Positions 33,605-45,430 of a stretch of 64,000 nucleotides of DNA are shown here, one piece after another. Location of the stretch: contig CM043969.1 of the NCBI GenBank assembly GCA_014529385.2, positions 36,947,922-37,011,921 of the forward strand, given 5' to 3'. Numbering within the stretch: position 1 is the first letter of the stretch; each line of letters begins with the position of its first letter. The notes under the pieces were generated by a model. The model saw nothing but the letters and a program-made list of their open reading frames with translations. It had not been told where the DNA came from and did not search any database. The DNA comes from Adiantum capillus-veneris. Lineage: Eukaryota; Streptophyta; Polypodiopsida; Polypodiales; Pteridaceae. The translations under genes were made by a program, and so were the position numbers.

Positions 33605-33616
33605 TTTGATACCACT
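33605..33616 (-). other. possible initiator-Met-tRNA primer-binding site
   Basis: The minus strand reads AGTGGTATCAAAGC, one base from the TGGTATCAGAGC primer site. TG follows at 33617 as the potential inner end of a minus-strand LTR. No partner LTR was found. Confidence 0.4.
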
Positions 33617-33879
33617 TGTGAGTGCATGTGTGCATGGATCCATGTTGCATGCACGGTGCGGTGCGTGCGAGGAAAGGGAAAATCAGGAGACCGTGTGGGT
33701 GGAGCAACTTCTAGTAGAAGATAGTAGTGAGGAGATCCTTGTGTACACATGTGGGCAGGCGATCGGACACTGGACGTTCGGGCTGGGCAGAAGGTGGAGT
33801 GCCTTTACCGCAACAAAAATCACCACTTTTTCACCTTTACCTTCTTGGATCTACAAAAAATCTCCCTAGATTCAAAGAT

Positions 33880-35499
33880 GTGTGTCCAAATGAGATAAAA
33901 TTTATTAAGCAAGCTTAACACATCATTTCCAAACCTCCTATGTAGTCAGAAATTCAATTGGACTTTCAAATCTTGACATGAGACATCATATGCGTATGAT
34001 GTTTATGTGCTCAAAATTAGATGAAACTTGATCTATAAGCTTGTCTTGTGGTGCTAAACACCCTGGTATGATCCGATGTCAACTTTGGTCCCTAAAATTG
34101 CCCTTTAGACATTATGCACGTATGATATCTAATTGGTCAAAATGAAGTCAATTCATTCCAGAGGTCCCTCACTACACTGTAAACTCACAGCAGCTTTCAT
34201 AATTCAAATCCAACACTTTTTGTGCTAGATATGATCAATTCAAGCATTCAATTTTCCTAGATCTGTCTTATGGCCTTTATAAGCCCAAAAATGCTTTGAA
34301 TTCAATGGAATTTGGCCTACATGCTTCCTAAATGCTCTAGATCATAAGGGTGCACTCAAATGTGTCTTTTAACCTCAGATCTGGTCTCTAGGACATCATA
34401 CGCATATGTTGTCTAGGTGGTCAGAATGAAGTTCTGTTTCTACCACAAGTGCGCCTTGATATGTAGAACCTGATTATGTACTCACAACAAATTTGCACAA
34501 AATCACCTTTTTGACAAGGAAATTCTCCGAAAGAGTAAAATCCCTTCAAAACTCAATCTATATGCCCAAATGGAGTAAAACTTGGTGTATGTACTCAGTA
34601 TAACATGCTAAATAGGGATGTAAAGTCAAAAGTTCACTTTTGTTGCCATAATTACCTTTCAGACTTCATATGCTTATGATGTATGCTGATGAATTTTTGG
34701 TCAAAACTCATTCACAAGCATCCCCAAGTCTTTATCACTGGTTTTCAAGCACTTTTACCAATTTTCATGCAAAAATATGCTTAGAATCACAATTTTCTCT
34801 TTTTTCCGTTTTCAATAGTTTTTTGGGTGTCAAGAGTTGGTCAAAACTCTAGCCTCAATGTGTACTTGGAGTAAAACATCCCTTTTGAACACTCTGGTGC
34901 CATCAGCTTCTTCAAATTTGGTCTCCAGATGCCTCTTGAGACATCATACACGTATAATGTCCAAGTTTATAAAATTTCAGTTTTTGTACACAGAACTCTT
35001 GCAAATGCTCTCTTATATGCATAGCACCAACCAATCATGCAAAAATGTCAAGAGAAATTTGTTTTCTGCATTTTTACCCTCAAAAGCAGACTTTTTATTG
35101 ATTATAAATGCAAACAAGCACTTTAGCAAATAATTCAATTATGAATAGCTCTAGATCAAAATCACATCACTTACCTAAAGCTACTCCTACACATCATACG
35201 AGGTTTTGCATTTATGAGTAGAAAAGTACTTCAATGCAACATACAGACTAGGAAACACTTTTATGACCTCACAAATCACTCGCCCACCAACAACTACTCT
35301 AATCTACAAGTAATACTACAAATCCTAACTAAATATATCTAGTCATAGACCCTCGGTAAGACACACGCTTCCTGGATATCCACTTGATCTCAGAATATCC
35401 TCTTCCAGAACCACTTGAGAAAAATACTCTCTTTAGCCAAAACTAAAGCAAGCAACCATCACAAGAGTGTTATTAGGATTACCTACTCAAGTCCTTTTG
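33880..35499. repeat. degenerate repeats with a CATCATACG/CGTATGATG palindromic core
   Basis: Five diverged copies of GACATCATATGCGTATGATG lie at about 33979, 34108, 34390, 34660 and 34940, each followed by similar AT-rich DNA (GGTCAAAATGAAG, AGTAAAACTTGG). The later spacings are about 270-280 bases, suggesting an old tandem array. No genes. Confidence 0.6.
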
Positions 35500-35521
35500 T
35501 CCCCGTTAGCAACGATGCCAA
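35500..35521 (-). other. Athila/Tat-type primer-binding site
   Basis: The minus strand reads TTGGCATCGTTGCTAACGGG right after a CA end. This is close to the TGGCGCCGTTGCCGGGG site of Athila/Tat elements. Confidence 0.6.
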
Positions 35522-36418
35522 TGTTACAGGAGCAAATCACACCACCTATAAAGTGCATGCAACACTACCTAGATCAACATAATGTCAATCGAGGACACAG
35601 ATGACACGATAGATGCACGAAGGCAATCTCTTTAGCATGTCAGGTTGAGATCATCCCACACATACAACACTTTGGAAGGCCAACTAAACCACAATCAAGA
35701 ATCTCACTGCTCTCAACCACACTACCCAACCTACATGTACACACAAACGGAAGGAAACTCACCAAACCATACCAAAATCGTACGAAACTTAAGGAACGCC
35801 ATTTCCTCACTAGGATACACCTGTCCTAAAGCCCCTACACTCAAAACCCAGTGTGTCGTTTCTAAAAGTTGGGGTGTACTCTAGGTGAACTTAGAGAAAG
35901 TTTTGGACAAGATTATTGAGCACTAAGGTTTCTCCCTAGACTAGGTCACCTCCTCCCCGCCAACGATGGAAACGGGAAGAACACACAAAACACACACAAA
36001 CTGCCTCCCTATAGCACTTAGGGCAATCACTACACCCTGTCCTCTCAAAAACACCTTCAAAATATGCTAATTATACTAGCAAGCCATTGTTTACACACCC
36101 TCCAATGCACACACATCCGGCAAGATCACCACTCAATCCACATGCACCATCACAACTCGGCTTGACCTTTTCAACACACACAATCTCTCTATCTCACTCT
36201 CTTGACAGAAAGACCACTGGTTTGGGGGGCACACACATCCACACTGTCAACACGACGGAACACACCAAGAGCAGGAGAAAGAGAGGGAGGAAGGGGAGAA
36301 CTGGAACCAAACAAGGCAATCATGGCTTGATCTTGCTTCAATAAAACCCTTTACAACATCTTGAGCACCAAAACCATAGCTAGATCCAAGAAAAACCACC
36401 CCTTGGTTTGACAGGTAC
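35522..36418 (-). repeat. 5' LTR (inner part) of an Athila/Tat-type element
   Basis: Starts TGTTACAGGAGC at the primer site, similar in style to the TGAC(A/G)GGAGC start of the Tat LTR at 5840. It is cut at 36418 by the copia element; I could not identify its continuation beyond 41775. Confidence 0.5.
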
Positions 36419-36542
36419 TGTTGGGGTATAAAGCCCAATGTGGTCGCCCAGGTAAGTGGGCGGGCCGCCAGGTATGTACACATATTCTTTTGTAAAAACC
36501 TAATAAGAACTCACTATGATCTACACATTACAGTAGAGCGAT
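36419..36542 (+). repeat. copia 5' LTR (shared part)
   Basis: Same 124 bases as the 3' copy apart from two substitutions. The 5' copy may extend further right. Confidence 0.8.
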
Positions 36543-37597
36543 TTTACCATATCGTCGTGCTCTTCTTCTCGCACTCTCTCTCGCGTCGCACTTCCGCTCG
36601 TACTCCTTTGGGCTTTCCCAAAGGGATTGGTGTTCTCATAATTTCATTCTGAGGTCATCTCGGCCACCGTTCGGCTTCGACAAAGGTCTACGTAGGCCAT
36701 TTTCGACTACGTGGTCTCGACGGGTGCAGATCCGACTCTGCAAATTTGGGGTTTTCGGCCTACAACTGCAGGTGCTGAGGATATCAACACTCCCACAATG
36801 TTGATTTGTGGCTGTCTACACATCGAAGGACGGCTCACAGTTCTTGGAGGCGTGTCACATACGACACGGGCGCATCTACACACAGACTGTAGGCGACATC
36901 CACTAGTTCATCAGGTAGCTTGTGTTTGCTGCTTGATATTCCAGATTTCATCCTGACATTGCAGGTACTTCCACATGGGATGTATTGTCAGAGATGATGT
37001 ATGTTTGTTGAGGGTTTGCTGGCTGTGAGTCACGCAGCAAACAACCGCCGCAGCGGTTACATCATATAGTGGGAAATTTGTGGCTGTATGACTTTGTGGG
37101 AAGTCTATGTACTGTCAAATTTACTGCAGCCTTTGTTGAGGGTCGAGTGAGGTTTTATTGAGCTACGGGATTCTCGAATGTTGAGATCCTTTCGGTGATA
37201 CAGGTCTTGGAGCGATCCCTCGAGCACCCTTAGATAGGCAGCTAGGATGTATTAACTGTGAGTTAGACAGTTGGGATTGCATCTTTGCTTTACTGCCGTT
37301 GAGGCATTGTCGCAGTCTATGCTTACAGGACAGTGACAGGACAGTCAGAGACAGTACAAGTGTAGGACAGGTTTACCCACAGCTTACAGTGTTAGAGAGA
37401 CAATGGTTTTTTGAGCTGTTTTTTGGTCTGTTTTTAGTACACCATAGCCATTTTACAAAGGAGACTCTGCCAAAATTTCTGGAGAATCTGAAGCTTTCTT
37501 GGTTCATTTGACAGGTTGATATTGGTTCAGAGGTCAGTTTACAGGGGAAACTCTGCCGAATTTTTCCCAGGAAAGTATACTACTGTGAAGCGTAGCT
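36543..37597 (+). other. copia leader
   Basis: No open frame. Two variants of a motif CTCTGCC(A/G)AATTT(T/C) occur at about 37465 and 37550, just before the gag start. Similar words occur in the split copia leader (20290) and, inverted, in DGNHR-gene introns. Confidence 0.6.
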
Positions 37598-38203
37598 ATG
37601 GCTGGATCACAGGACACTGCTCTTTACAATATCAAGAAGCTGGATGGAACCAATTTCCCATTGTGGAAGAAGCAGATTTGGCATGTGTTGGTACAAAAGA
37701 AGTAGATAAAATCTATAAAGCTCAAGGGGATAAAACCAAAAGATATGGACGAAGATGAATGGAGCGAAATGGATGAATTGGCACTTTCTACCATTATGCT
37801 GACTTTGGCAGAAAGCGTTTACTTCAATGTAGCAGACGAGATGTCGGCTTATCAAGCATGGTTAAAGCTGAGTGATCTTTATGAGAAGCAGAGTGCAGCT
37901 TCACAGGTATACTGGCTTAAGAATCTTGTTGATTTGAAGATGAAAGAAGGGACACCTATGTCCAATCATCTGAATGAATTCAACACAATCTACAGTCAGT
38001 TGTCAGCTCAAGATGTCAAGTTTGATGAACTTGTTAGAGCTATGTTCCTGTTGATCACATTGCCGGAAAGTTGGGACACTTTTCGCACAGCTTTGAGTAA
38101 TTCTGCACCTCCAAATGGTTTGAACATAGCAGGTGTAGAAGGAAGTCTGCTTACTGAAGAAACCAACAGAATACAATGGACAAAGGCAAAGGAACAGCCT
38201 TAG
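37598..38203 (+). pseudogene. copia gag (capsid part)
   Basis: Starts MAGSQDTALYNIKKLDG, with the NFPLWKKQI motif typical of copia Gag. TAG at 37703-37705 replaces codon 36 (probably CAG). The frame then stays open through the LSDLYEKQ and LNEFNTI blocks. A one-base shift near 38165-38178 moves the zinc-knuckle part to the next frame. The shifted end closes at 38201-38203. Confidence 0.9.
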
Positions 38204-39948
38204 TTGTTAGGGGAAGGACCAAAGAAAAGTACAAAGGTGGAAAGAGGAATCAGTCTCGTAGCAAGTCCCGCAGTGCTAAAGGCAAGAGTGACATAGAATG
38301 CTACCATTGTGGCAAGAAGGGTCACATGAAAAGAGACTGCAGAGAATGGAAAGCAGAAAAAGGCAAAGAGAAAGCTGAAGACCATGGTGAGAAGAACAAG
38401 TCCTCAGTGCAGATTCAAGAAATAAATGTGACAAACACTGTTGCAGAGGATGATAGTCTAGTGTCAGGAGACATCTACTTCTTGAAGAATACAATGGACT
38501 CATCTCTTCTTACAACATCTGATGGAAATGCACTGAGTGACTGGATTATAGACTCAGGGGCATCACTTCATGTGTCTCCAAACAAGGAGTGGTTTACCTC
38601 TTATGTGACCACTAAAGATCATGTTCGGCTAGGCAATGGGCAGACATGTGAGATCTTAGGTGTTGGAGATGTTCAATTGAAGTTTCAGAATGGCTCTTCT
38701 TTCACACTGAAGAATGTGAGACATGTTCCCGCAATTACAAAGAGCTTGATCAGCACAGGTTTACTTGATGATGCTGGCTACGTCACCACTTTTGGACAGA
38801 ACATGTGGAAGATATCCAAGGGTTCTATGACAGTAGCACATGGAGTAAAGCCTGGAGGACTTTACATGATTTATGTATCAAATGTCTCTAAAAATGTAAT
38901 CAATGTAACCGAGCAGCCGAACGTTTCTTTGTGGCATAGCCAGTTAGGACATATGTCCAAGAAGGGAATGGAAATCTTGTCTCGTTCTGGTTATTTGCCT
39001 GGATTTTCATTTAATGATTTTGAATTTTGTGAACATTGTCTGTATGGTAAGCAAACATAGCAGCCACATAAGCATAGAAGCAGTAGAAGAGATACACAGT
39101 TGGAACTTGTTCATAGAGATTTGTGTGGACCTATGCCTAACCTATCTATAGGGGGAGCTCCTTACTTTATGACATTTATAGATGATTACTCGAGGAAAGT
39201 ATGGGTTTAATTTCTCAAGCACCAGGATGAAGCATTTAGTGTTTTCAAAACGTTTGTGACACTTGTGGAGAATCAGAGTGGCAAGAAGCTTAAATGCTTA
39301 TGCACTGACAATGGTGGAGAGTATGTTTCAAAGGCCTTTCAGGACTTTTGTGAGTCAAAAGGTATAAAACGTGAACTTACTGCTCCTTACAATCCTCCTC
39401 AAAATGGTGTTGCTAAGAGGATGAATAGGACCATACAAGAGAAGGTCAGAAGTATGTTGTCTAATGCACAGCTGCCAAATGGGTTTTGGGCTGAAGTTGT
39501 ATCAACAGTTGTTCATCTTGTAAATAGATCTCCTAGCAAGGTTTTGCAGAAGGATTCAGTGCCAGAGATGGTATGGTCAGGCAAAATGCCCTCATACAAG
39601 CATCTCAGAGTCTTTGGCTGTGAGGCATATACTCACGTTCCAAAGGAATTTAGGAACAAACTTGAGCCAAAGAGTAGAAAGTGCATCTTTCTAGGCTATG
39701 GTAATTCTGGTGAGATGGGGTACAGACTTTGGGATCCCGAATCCAGAAAGGTTGTCCGCAGCAATGATGTTCACTTTAATGAATCCAAATATCATTCTAA
39801 ACCAGAGAGGGTTGAGGAGATTAGAAGAGTTGTCTTCCAAGAAGATGGACCTGCACGTGCAAGACAAAATGTCAGGGCTCAAGAGGAGCAAGGACAGGAT
39901 AGAGTGGAACCACAGGTTGTGGCTGAGACAGCCACCTATTGTGCGTAG
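38176..39948 (+). pseudogene. copia nucleocapsid, protease and integrase
   Basis: In order: zinc knuckle CYHCGKKGHMKRDC, protease DWIIDSGASLHV, pre-integrase and the integrase zinc finger (WHSQLGH ... CEHC), then the core. Core Asp residues are in HRDLCGP and CTDNGGEY. The catalytic Glu expected in NGVAERMNR is Lys (codon AAG 39415-39417). Stops: TAG 39058-39060 and TAA 39208-39210. A frameshift near 39935 moves the RT part into another frame; this frame ends at 39946-39948. Confidence 0.92.
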
Positions 39949-41575
39949 ATCTGGACGTGTCACGCGACCTCTTGATAGGTTTGTTCCATCTATGAACTAT
40001 GTCATGTTGACTGATTGCAATGAGCCTTCATGTTACAAGGAAGCAGTGCAAATGAAGGACTCCGGGAATTGGCAATTGGCCATGCAGTCAGAGATGATAG
40101 CTCTGCATAAAAACAAGACATGGAAGCTAGTTAAATTACCACAGGGCAAAAAGGTTCTACCTTGTAAATGGGTTTACAGGTATAAGATCACCGCTCATGA
40201 TAGTCAGCCAAAGTACAAAGCAAGGCTTGTTGCCAAGGGCTTTAAGCAAGAACAAGGCATTGACTTTGATGAAGTCTTCTCTCCGGTGGTCAAGATGACT
40301 ACATTGAGATGCTTTCTTGCATTGGTTGCCATATTAGATTTGGTGTTGCACCAAATGGATGTCAAGACAGCGTTCTTGCATGGTGATTTAGATGTGGAAA
40401 TTTACATGCAGCAGCCAGAAGGGTTTGTTGAGAAAGGCAAGGAAGATTGGGTATGCCAGTTGTTAAAGAGTCTTTATGGCTTAAAACAATCACCGAGGGC
40501 ATGGTACCATAAATTCCACAAGTTTATGCTTTCTCAAGGCTACAAACGTAGTGAGTTCGATCACTGTCTATATACAAAGAAGGCTAAGGATGGTAGTTGG
40601 CTGATCCTTATTTTGTATGTGGATGACATGTTGATTGCTGGCAAGCACTTGGAAGAAATTTCAGCTTTGAAGTCAAAGATGGCAAAATCGTTTGACATGA
40701 AAGACATGGGTGAGGCAAGTCATATACTTGGTATGCGCATTGAGAGAGACAGATCAAAGAAGTTGATTTGGTTATCTCAAACAGAGTATATTGACAAGGT
40801 CTTGCAACGTTTCAATATGGAGAAGGGAAAGGCACTGAGTGTTCCATTGCCACCATATGTGAAACTTAGCAAACAAGATTGTCCTATGTCTGAGGAAGAA
40901 CAGGCTGAAATGGATAAGATTCCATATGCGTCTGCAGTGGGTAGTTTGATGTATGCAATGATTGCTACTCGCCCAGACATTGCATTTGCAGTGGGAGTAG
41001 TAAGTCGATACATGTCAAACCCAGGCAAGAAACATTGGGAGGCAGTGAAAGGAATATTGAGATACTTGAAAGCTACAAAGAGTATGCGTATATGCTATGG
41101 GAGTCAGGAGCTAAGTGTAAAGGGTTTTACAGACTCAGATTATGCAGGTGACTTAGACAACCGAAGGTCTACGTCAGGGTATGTCTTTACATTGGCTGGT
41201 GGAGCAGTATCATGGCGTTCTAGATTACAAGATTGTGTTACTCAGTGTACTACAGAGGCTGAATATGTTGCAGCATCAGAGGCATGCAAACAATCAATTT
41301 GGCTTAATCGACTAGTAATAGATTTTGGAATCAAAGAAGAGATGACTGTGTTATGTTGTGATAGTCAAAGTGCTATACAATTGGCTCGCAATCCAGTTTA
41401 TCACTCAAAGACAAAGCATGTGGATGTGAAGTATCATATCATCAGGGAAATGCTCGAGGATAAGCAACTTCAGCTTGTCAAAGTTCACACCACAGAAAAT
41501 CCTACTGATCTACTTACAAAAGGACTTCCCTCAGAGAGCTTTGGCATTTTCGCAAGCAGTTAGGTGTAGGGTAGT
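39935..41575 (+). pseudogene. copia reverse transcriptase and RNase H
   Basis: Long open frame. RT: NKTWKLV, KARLVAKG, the QMDVKTAFLHG block, SLYGLKQSPRAWY and the YVDDM active site. RNase H: the DSDYAGD block, TTEAEYVA and CDSQSAIQLARNP. A one-base loss near 41545 turns the conserved C-terminal end into a short wrong tail ending at TAG 41561-41563; one frame over, the normal end continues to about 41575. This is the best preserved part of the element. Confidence 0.93.
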
Positions 41576-41639
41576 ACATCACTTCTCTACATCTCTTGTA
41601 TATTAGCTTCTCTCACATTTAAAGTACCACATTGGACTT

Positions 41640-41651
41640 TAAGTGGGAGGT
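41640..41651 (+). other. copia polypurine tract
   Basis: AAGTGGGAGGT directly before the 3' LTR start TGTTGGGG. Confidence 0.8.
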
Positions 41652-41775
41652 TGTTGGGGTATAAAGCCCAATGTGGTAGCCCAGGTAAGTGGGCGGGCCG
41701 CCAGGTATGTACACATATTCTTTTGTAAAAACCTAATAAGAACTCACTATGCTCTACACATTACAGTAGAGCGAT
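41652..41775 (+). repeat. copia 3' LTR (shared part)
   Basis: 124 bases matching 36419-36542 with two differences. Confidence 0.85.
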
Positions 41776-43844
41776 GAGTGGCATAAAATGGTAACCATCT
41801 TTTTGCAGCATTTGTCAGCCTACTCAACGTCCTCTTCCTCATATGTGTATATATTTTTCTATGCTATTAAGTTATCTAGAGTAAATTTCCCCTCTTCGTT
41901 TAACCTTTGTGGCGACACATACATTATACTCTTCCCAAAAATGTCACCTTAGTCATATATTTAGATTACCACCCTTTTCTTTTTTGCTTTGTAAATAGAA
42001 TAAGCATACAATAACCAACTATATACCCCCAAACTTTCTTACCTCTTGTGAATTAGTAGTAGAAAAATAATATATCCATCTTCCACCCCTTATAGATAAA
42101 TTCCCATGGAAATCAACTCTCCACTTGTCTTTACCGAAGATTATGGTCCCTCTCTACAAGTCTTCTATGCCCCCTACATAGGTGGCCCAATATCTCTTAA
42201 GAATATACATATCGTTTCTCTCCTTTCAAAAAGACTCCAATTGTATATTCTTTTCACAAGCAAATAATATTGGGCCCTCCTCCATTTTTTTAAGCATCAT
42301 AGCCTTTTGAAAAAGCATGATTCCCCTTGGATGCATACAAGCAAAGGGCCCATACAAGAAGACTTTGGAGCAAAAGGTTACATAGCCTAGTGTGGACCTT
42401 CCAAACCGAATTCCTTGGTGCATGGGCGTGAAGAATAGTCCAAATTCATATCAAACATGTTGAGAAGGTCAATTTTGCCTTTTGAAGCATGTCATTCCGA
42501 GCTACAGGTAAAACGTTATGGTCAAAACAGTGTAAATCTGTCAGATTCGCAGCAAAAGGGAACTGTAAATCAAGTAAATCAAGAGAATGAGATCTTATTT
42601 TTCCCCTACTCATCTTCTAGAAGAGCAATGAGTGTTCAAGGTCACTTGCATGTGATGGGACCAACCTAAAGATGCTTTCTAAATGCCAAGACAGACAAGT
42701 TGAGATACCCCGCAGGAGCCACCCGTAGGGCCTCATGGTGGGGCCCACCTACATTATGCACCCCTATGGAGCCTTCACGGTCTAAAATGATATTTTTGGT
42801 GAATAAATAGTCCCTTTTATTTCCAATATTCAATGAGTAGGTCTAATCACTTACTCTAATTAAGTGTAGCATAATCCCACTCCTACACAACTATAAATAG
42901 CCCCCCTTGGAGAGACTCAGGGACACACACACCTATATTTTCAACTTCATGTTGTTTCTTGATCAATAGTAGAGAAAACCCCAACTCTCCCTCTTTCACA
43001 TCCTCCCTCCTAACCCTCCTCTTTGGAGGAAGTGCAACTCTATTCTCCACTCTCTCCATTCTACAATCTCTTACTCCATCAACCCAATAAATCATTTGTA
43101 GCACCTCAATAACTTGTAAATACATCATGATCTCTCTCATGGTTATGTTAATGATCATGAAATCATCTTCAAAAACTTTCAAGTGTCGCAATTCGTGATG
43201 GTTAGCCAGCGTCTGTCCTCCCCTTAAAAGGTGTGCGAGAAATCAAGTAAGTGGTCTATTCTCAATGTACCATTGGTTTGTTTCTCAACACTTATTCAAT
43301 TGGTCTAAAGAAATTTCTCACTCCAACTCTCTTTTGCTTCATTACATATGCATGTGGCTACCTCTCATGGTGATTTTATTTGTGTCACGGCATTGCATAG
43401 ATGGAGATGAGCTCTCTATGCAAAGTGTGTTAGTTTGATGTAAGTGATTCTCTTGTGTGTTTGAGAGGCAAGTCTTGCGCGCATGATTTTTTTGATGAGT
43501 GCTTGAGAGAGGAAGAGTTTGGATGTATTATGGGTATTCTTATGGGGAGAAGGTGAATGCTATTCCACAAATTGCATATTTCATTTTGATGCACGGCATT
43601 GGGTTGCATAATCGTTGATGGTGTTCAAGTGTCCAAAGTGTATATAGAGTAAGGGGGTTTTCAAAGTGTGTTGCTTGGGTGGGTGAGTGCAAGTGTTATT
43701 TTTTTGATTGGTTTCCTTCTCCACTCCCAAAAGAAGGTGGTGCCCCAAGTAGTGTGCGTACCTCTTTACGAACATTTTGTGAGGGTAGGCCCATTGGTTT
43801 GGGTTTAGAGGCCCCATTTCAAAAAGCTCGCCCTCAATACCAAT
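41776..43844. other. non-coding stretch with an LTR-like promoter
   Basis: No convincing gene. CTATAAATAG at 42891-42900 on the plus strand, followed by GAGAGACTCAGGGACACAC, resembles an LTR promoter and RNA start, so part of about 42650-43250 may be a solo or decayed LTR. I could not define its ends. Confidence 0.4.
42891..42900 (+). promoter_or_regulatory. TATA box of a possible LTR
   Basis: CTATAAATAG, the same ten bases as in the chromovirus LTR at 2497. Confidence 0.45.
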
Positions 43845-44070
43845 TGTTGGAATTAGGGTTGCAGGAAAACACACAGGTTGGAAAAGATGAAGGAAGCTCT
43901 AGGCACACAATAGAGAGTGTGTTACTTAGTGTGCAATGGAAAGATAGATAGCCCTAGAGTGATGGACGTATATACAATGCATGCGGGAAAAAAACCTCCT
44001 AAAGAGGGAAAAAATGCCCCGATGGTCCTAGTGTGTTCACACACATCACTACCACATGTATATGGTAACA
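43845..44070 (-). repeat. 3' LTR of the deleted copia element
   Basis: 226 bases, paired with 46638-46866. The DNA to its left (minus strand ATTGGTATTGAGG) also resembles a primer site, as if this LTR were once shared with a second element to the left. Confidence 0.85.
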
Positions 44071-44090
44071 AATCCCCCCTGGAATGATGC
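44071..44090 (-). other. polypurine tract
   Basis: The minus strand reads CCAGGGGGGATT directly before the LTR. Confidence 0.65.
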
Positions 44091-44145
44091 GGTGAACGAG
44101 AGCTAGCACATGAGTAAAGGAAAGTTCCATGCCCTAAGGACATGA

Positions 44146-44450
44146 TCAATCCACAAAGGGGAGTAAGCCCAAAGCTTTGCGGAAAGCTTCGAGCTTCTCA
44201 TGGGACAATGCCTTTGTGAAAAGATCTGCAAGGTTGTCTTGTGTTGGCACATAATCCAAGCTGATCTCTCCTACTAAGAGCCTCTTCCTGACATAGTGGT
44301 AATGCACCTCAATGTGATTTGTGCGAGCATGAAAAACTGGGTTCCTTGCAACTACCAATGCGCTTTGACTGTCAGTGTAGATAGTGTTGGCAGTGTCCTG
44401 TCCAACACCCAAATCAGCCATAAGGCGTTGTCGTGCAGCTCCGCTCCCAT
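44146..44450 (-). pseudogene. copia RNase H C-terminal fragment
   Basis: Minus-strand frame with YTDSQSALVVARNP, then NHIEVHYHYVR and DLFTKALS, all standard Ty1/copia RNase H end motifs, ending at a stop 75 bases before the LTR. The upstream part of pol is missing. Confidence 0.88.
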
Positions 44451-44974
44451 GCTAAGAAAGATGCCATAAGAATGCACATCAAGTTTGTTTGAAGCTTACA
44501 TGATTAATACACAGTGGTTAAGGCCTAGTAACAGGCCAAGTTTAATGCTGAATGTATGACAAAAGCGGTTGAAAAGGCCAAAAACATACCTTAATGATGC
44601 TAAAAAGTGTTATGCTTGAAGTGGGCATGGATGGGATATTGTGACCTAGAAATATAGTTCTTGATGTACTCTACTGGCGTGTCTTTACGGCTCGTCGATT
44701 GGAGCTACGGTGAAGAAGTTATGGCAGTTTAAAGTTCAAGTCGATTGCAGATCCGTACCAGATTGGACAACTGCAGCTAAGGTGACAAAATTCAAATGAA
44801 TGTACGGGCCTAAAGTGCTCACTGTGAGGAGCGCATCGGTTTTTTCGGATCAGTGATTAGAGTTACGGTTGCCAAGATATTGGTCATTTAAGATTCACCG
44901 AGGGCCGGCTCCATACCGGTCCGGTCGGCTCGGTTGGTGTCTTAGCTGGGAGTTTTTGTCTTTCATCCAGGTTT
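44451..44974. other. unassigned DNA inside the copia derivative
   Basis: No gene. Two variants of a GGAGCTACGGTGA / AGAGTTACGGTTGCC motif occur at about 44700 and 44860; the inverted motif occurs at 32260 and 32420. Confidence 0.45.
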
Positions 44975-45430
44975 TGGAGAAGTAATTGCTTTGAGGAGTA
45001 TCATGTTCGGAATGTGGTCTCTTGGAATGCCATTATTACTGCACATATGCAGCATGGGGATGGCAGAGATGCCATACAGCTTTATGAGATTATGCATAAT
45101 GAAGGGTTTATACCAAGCAAAGTTACTTTTACAAGCGTTCTTTCAGCCTGCGCAAATGCTGGAGCCATAACAAAAGGTTCTCACTTGCATGATCAATTCA
45201 TAGGTACAGGTTCAAAGATAAATGTGATTATGGTCACCTCGCTCATGAATATGTACAGTAAGTGTGGTCGAGTATTAGCTGCAAGGATTTTGTTTGATAG
45301 CATTCTTAAGGAGGATGATATCATTGGGAATGCAATGATATCTGGATATTCTCAGAATGGACATGGTAATGAGGCCCTTGAATATTTTGAGCCAATGGGA
45401 AGAGAGAATGTGAAGCCGCCCAAGAGCTTT
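44975..45430 (+). pseudogene. pentatricopeptide-repeat (PPR) protein fragment
   Basis: Encodes about four PLS-class PPR motifs: VSWNAIITAHMQHGDGRDAI, then TFTSVLSACANAGA, LMNMYSKCGRV and AMISGYSQNGHGNEAL. PPR proteins bind organellar RNA. The frame enters from upstream without a start codon and joins unrelated sequence after about 45415, so it is an internal fragment. It lies in the opposite orientation to the copia sequences around it. Confidence 0.9.

Larger units (their letters stand above)
36419..41775 (+). mobile_element. Ty1/copia element, nearly full length but decayed
   Basis: Bounded by two direct 124-base segments (36419-36542, 41652-41775) that start TGTTGGGG and differ at two positions. 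It contains a leader, gag, protease, integrase, RT and RNase H in Ty1/copia order on the plus strand. Target-site duplication and a primer site were not found. The matched LTR parts do not end in a clear CA, so the LTR may be longer with one copy truncated. Confidence 0.9.

Noticed and set aside
33880-35000. Regularly spaced palindromes as a CRISPR-like array
   Set aside because: Repeats are too diverged and spacing too large and irregular; the context is a plant genome.
42650-43250. Complete solo LTR around the TATA box at 42891
   Set aside because: I could not find paired TG/CA ends with a target duplication, so I list only the promoter-like site.
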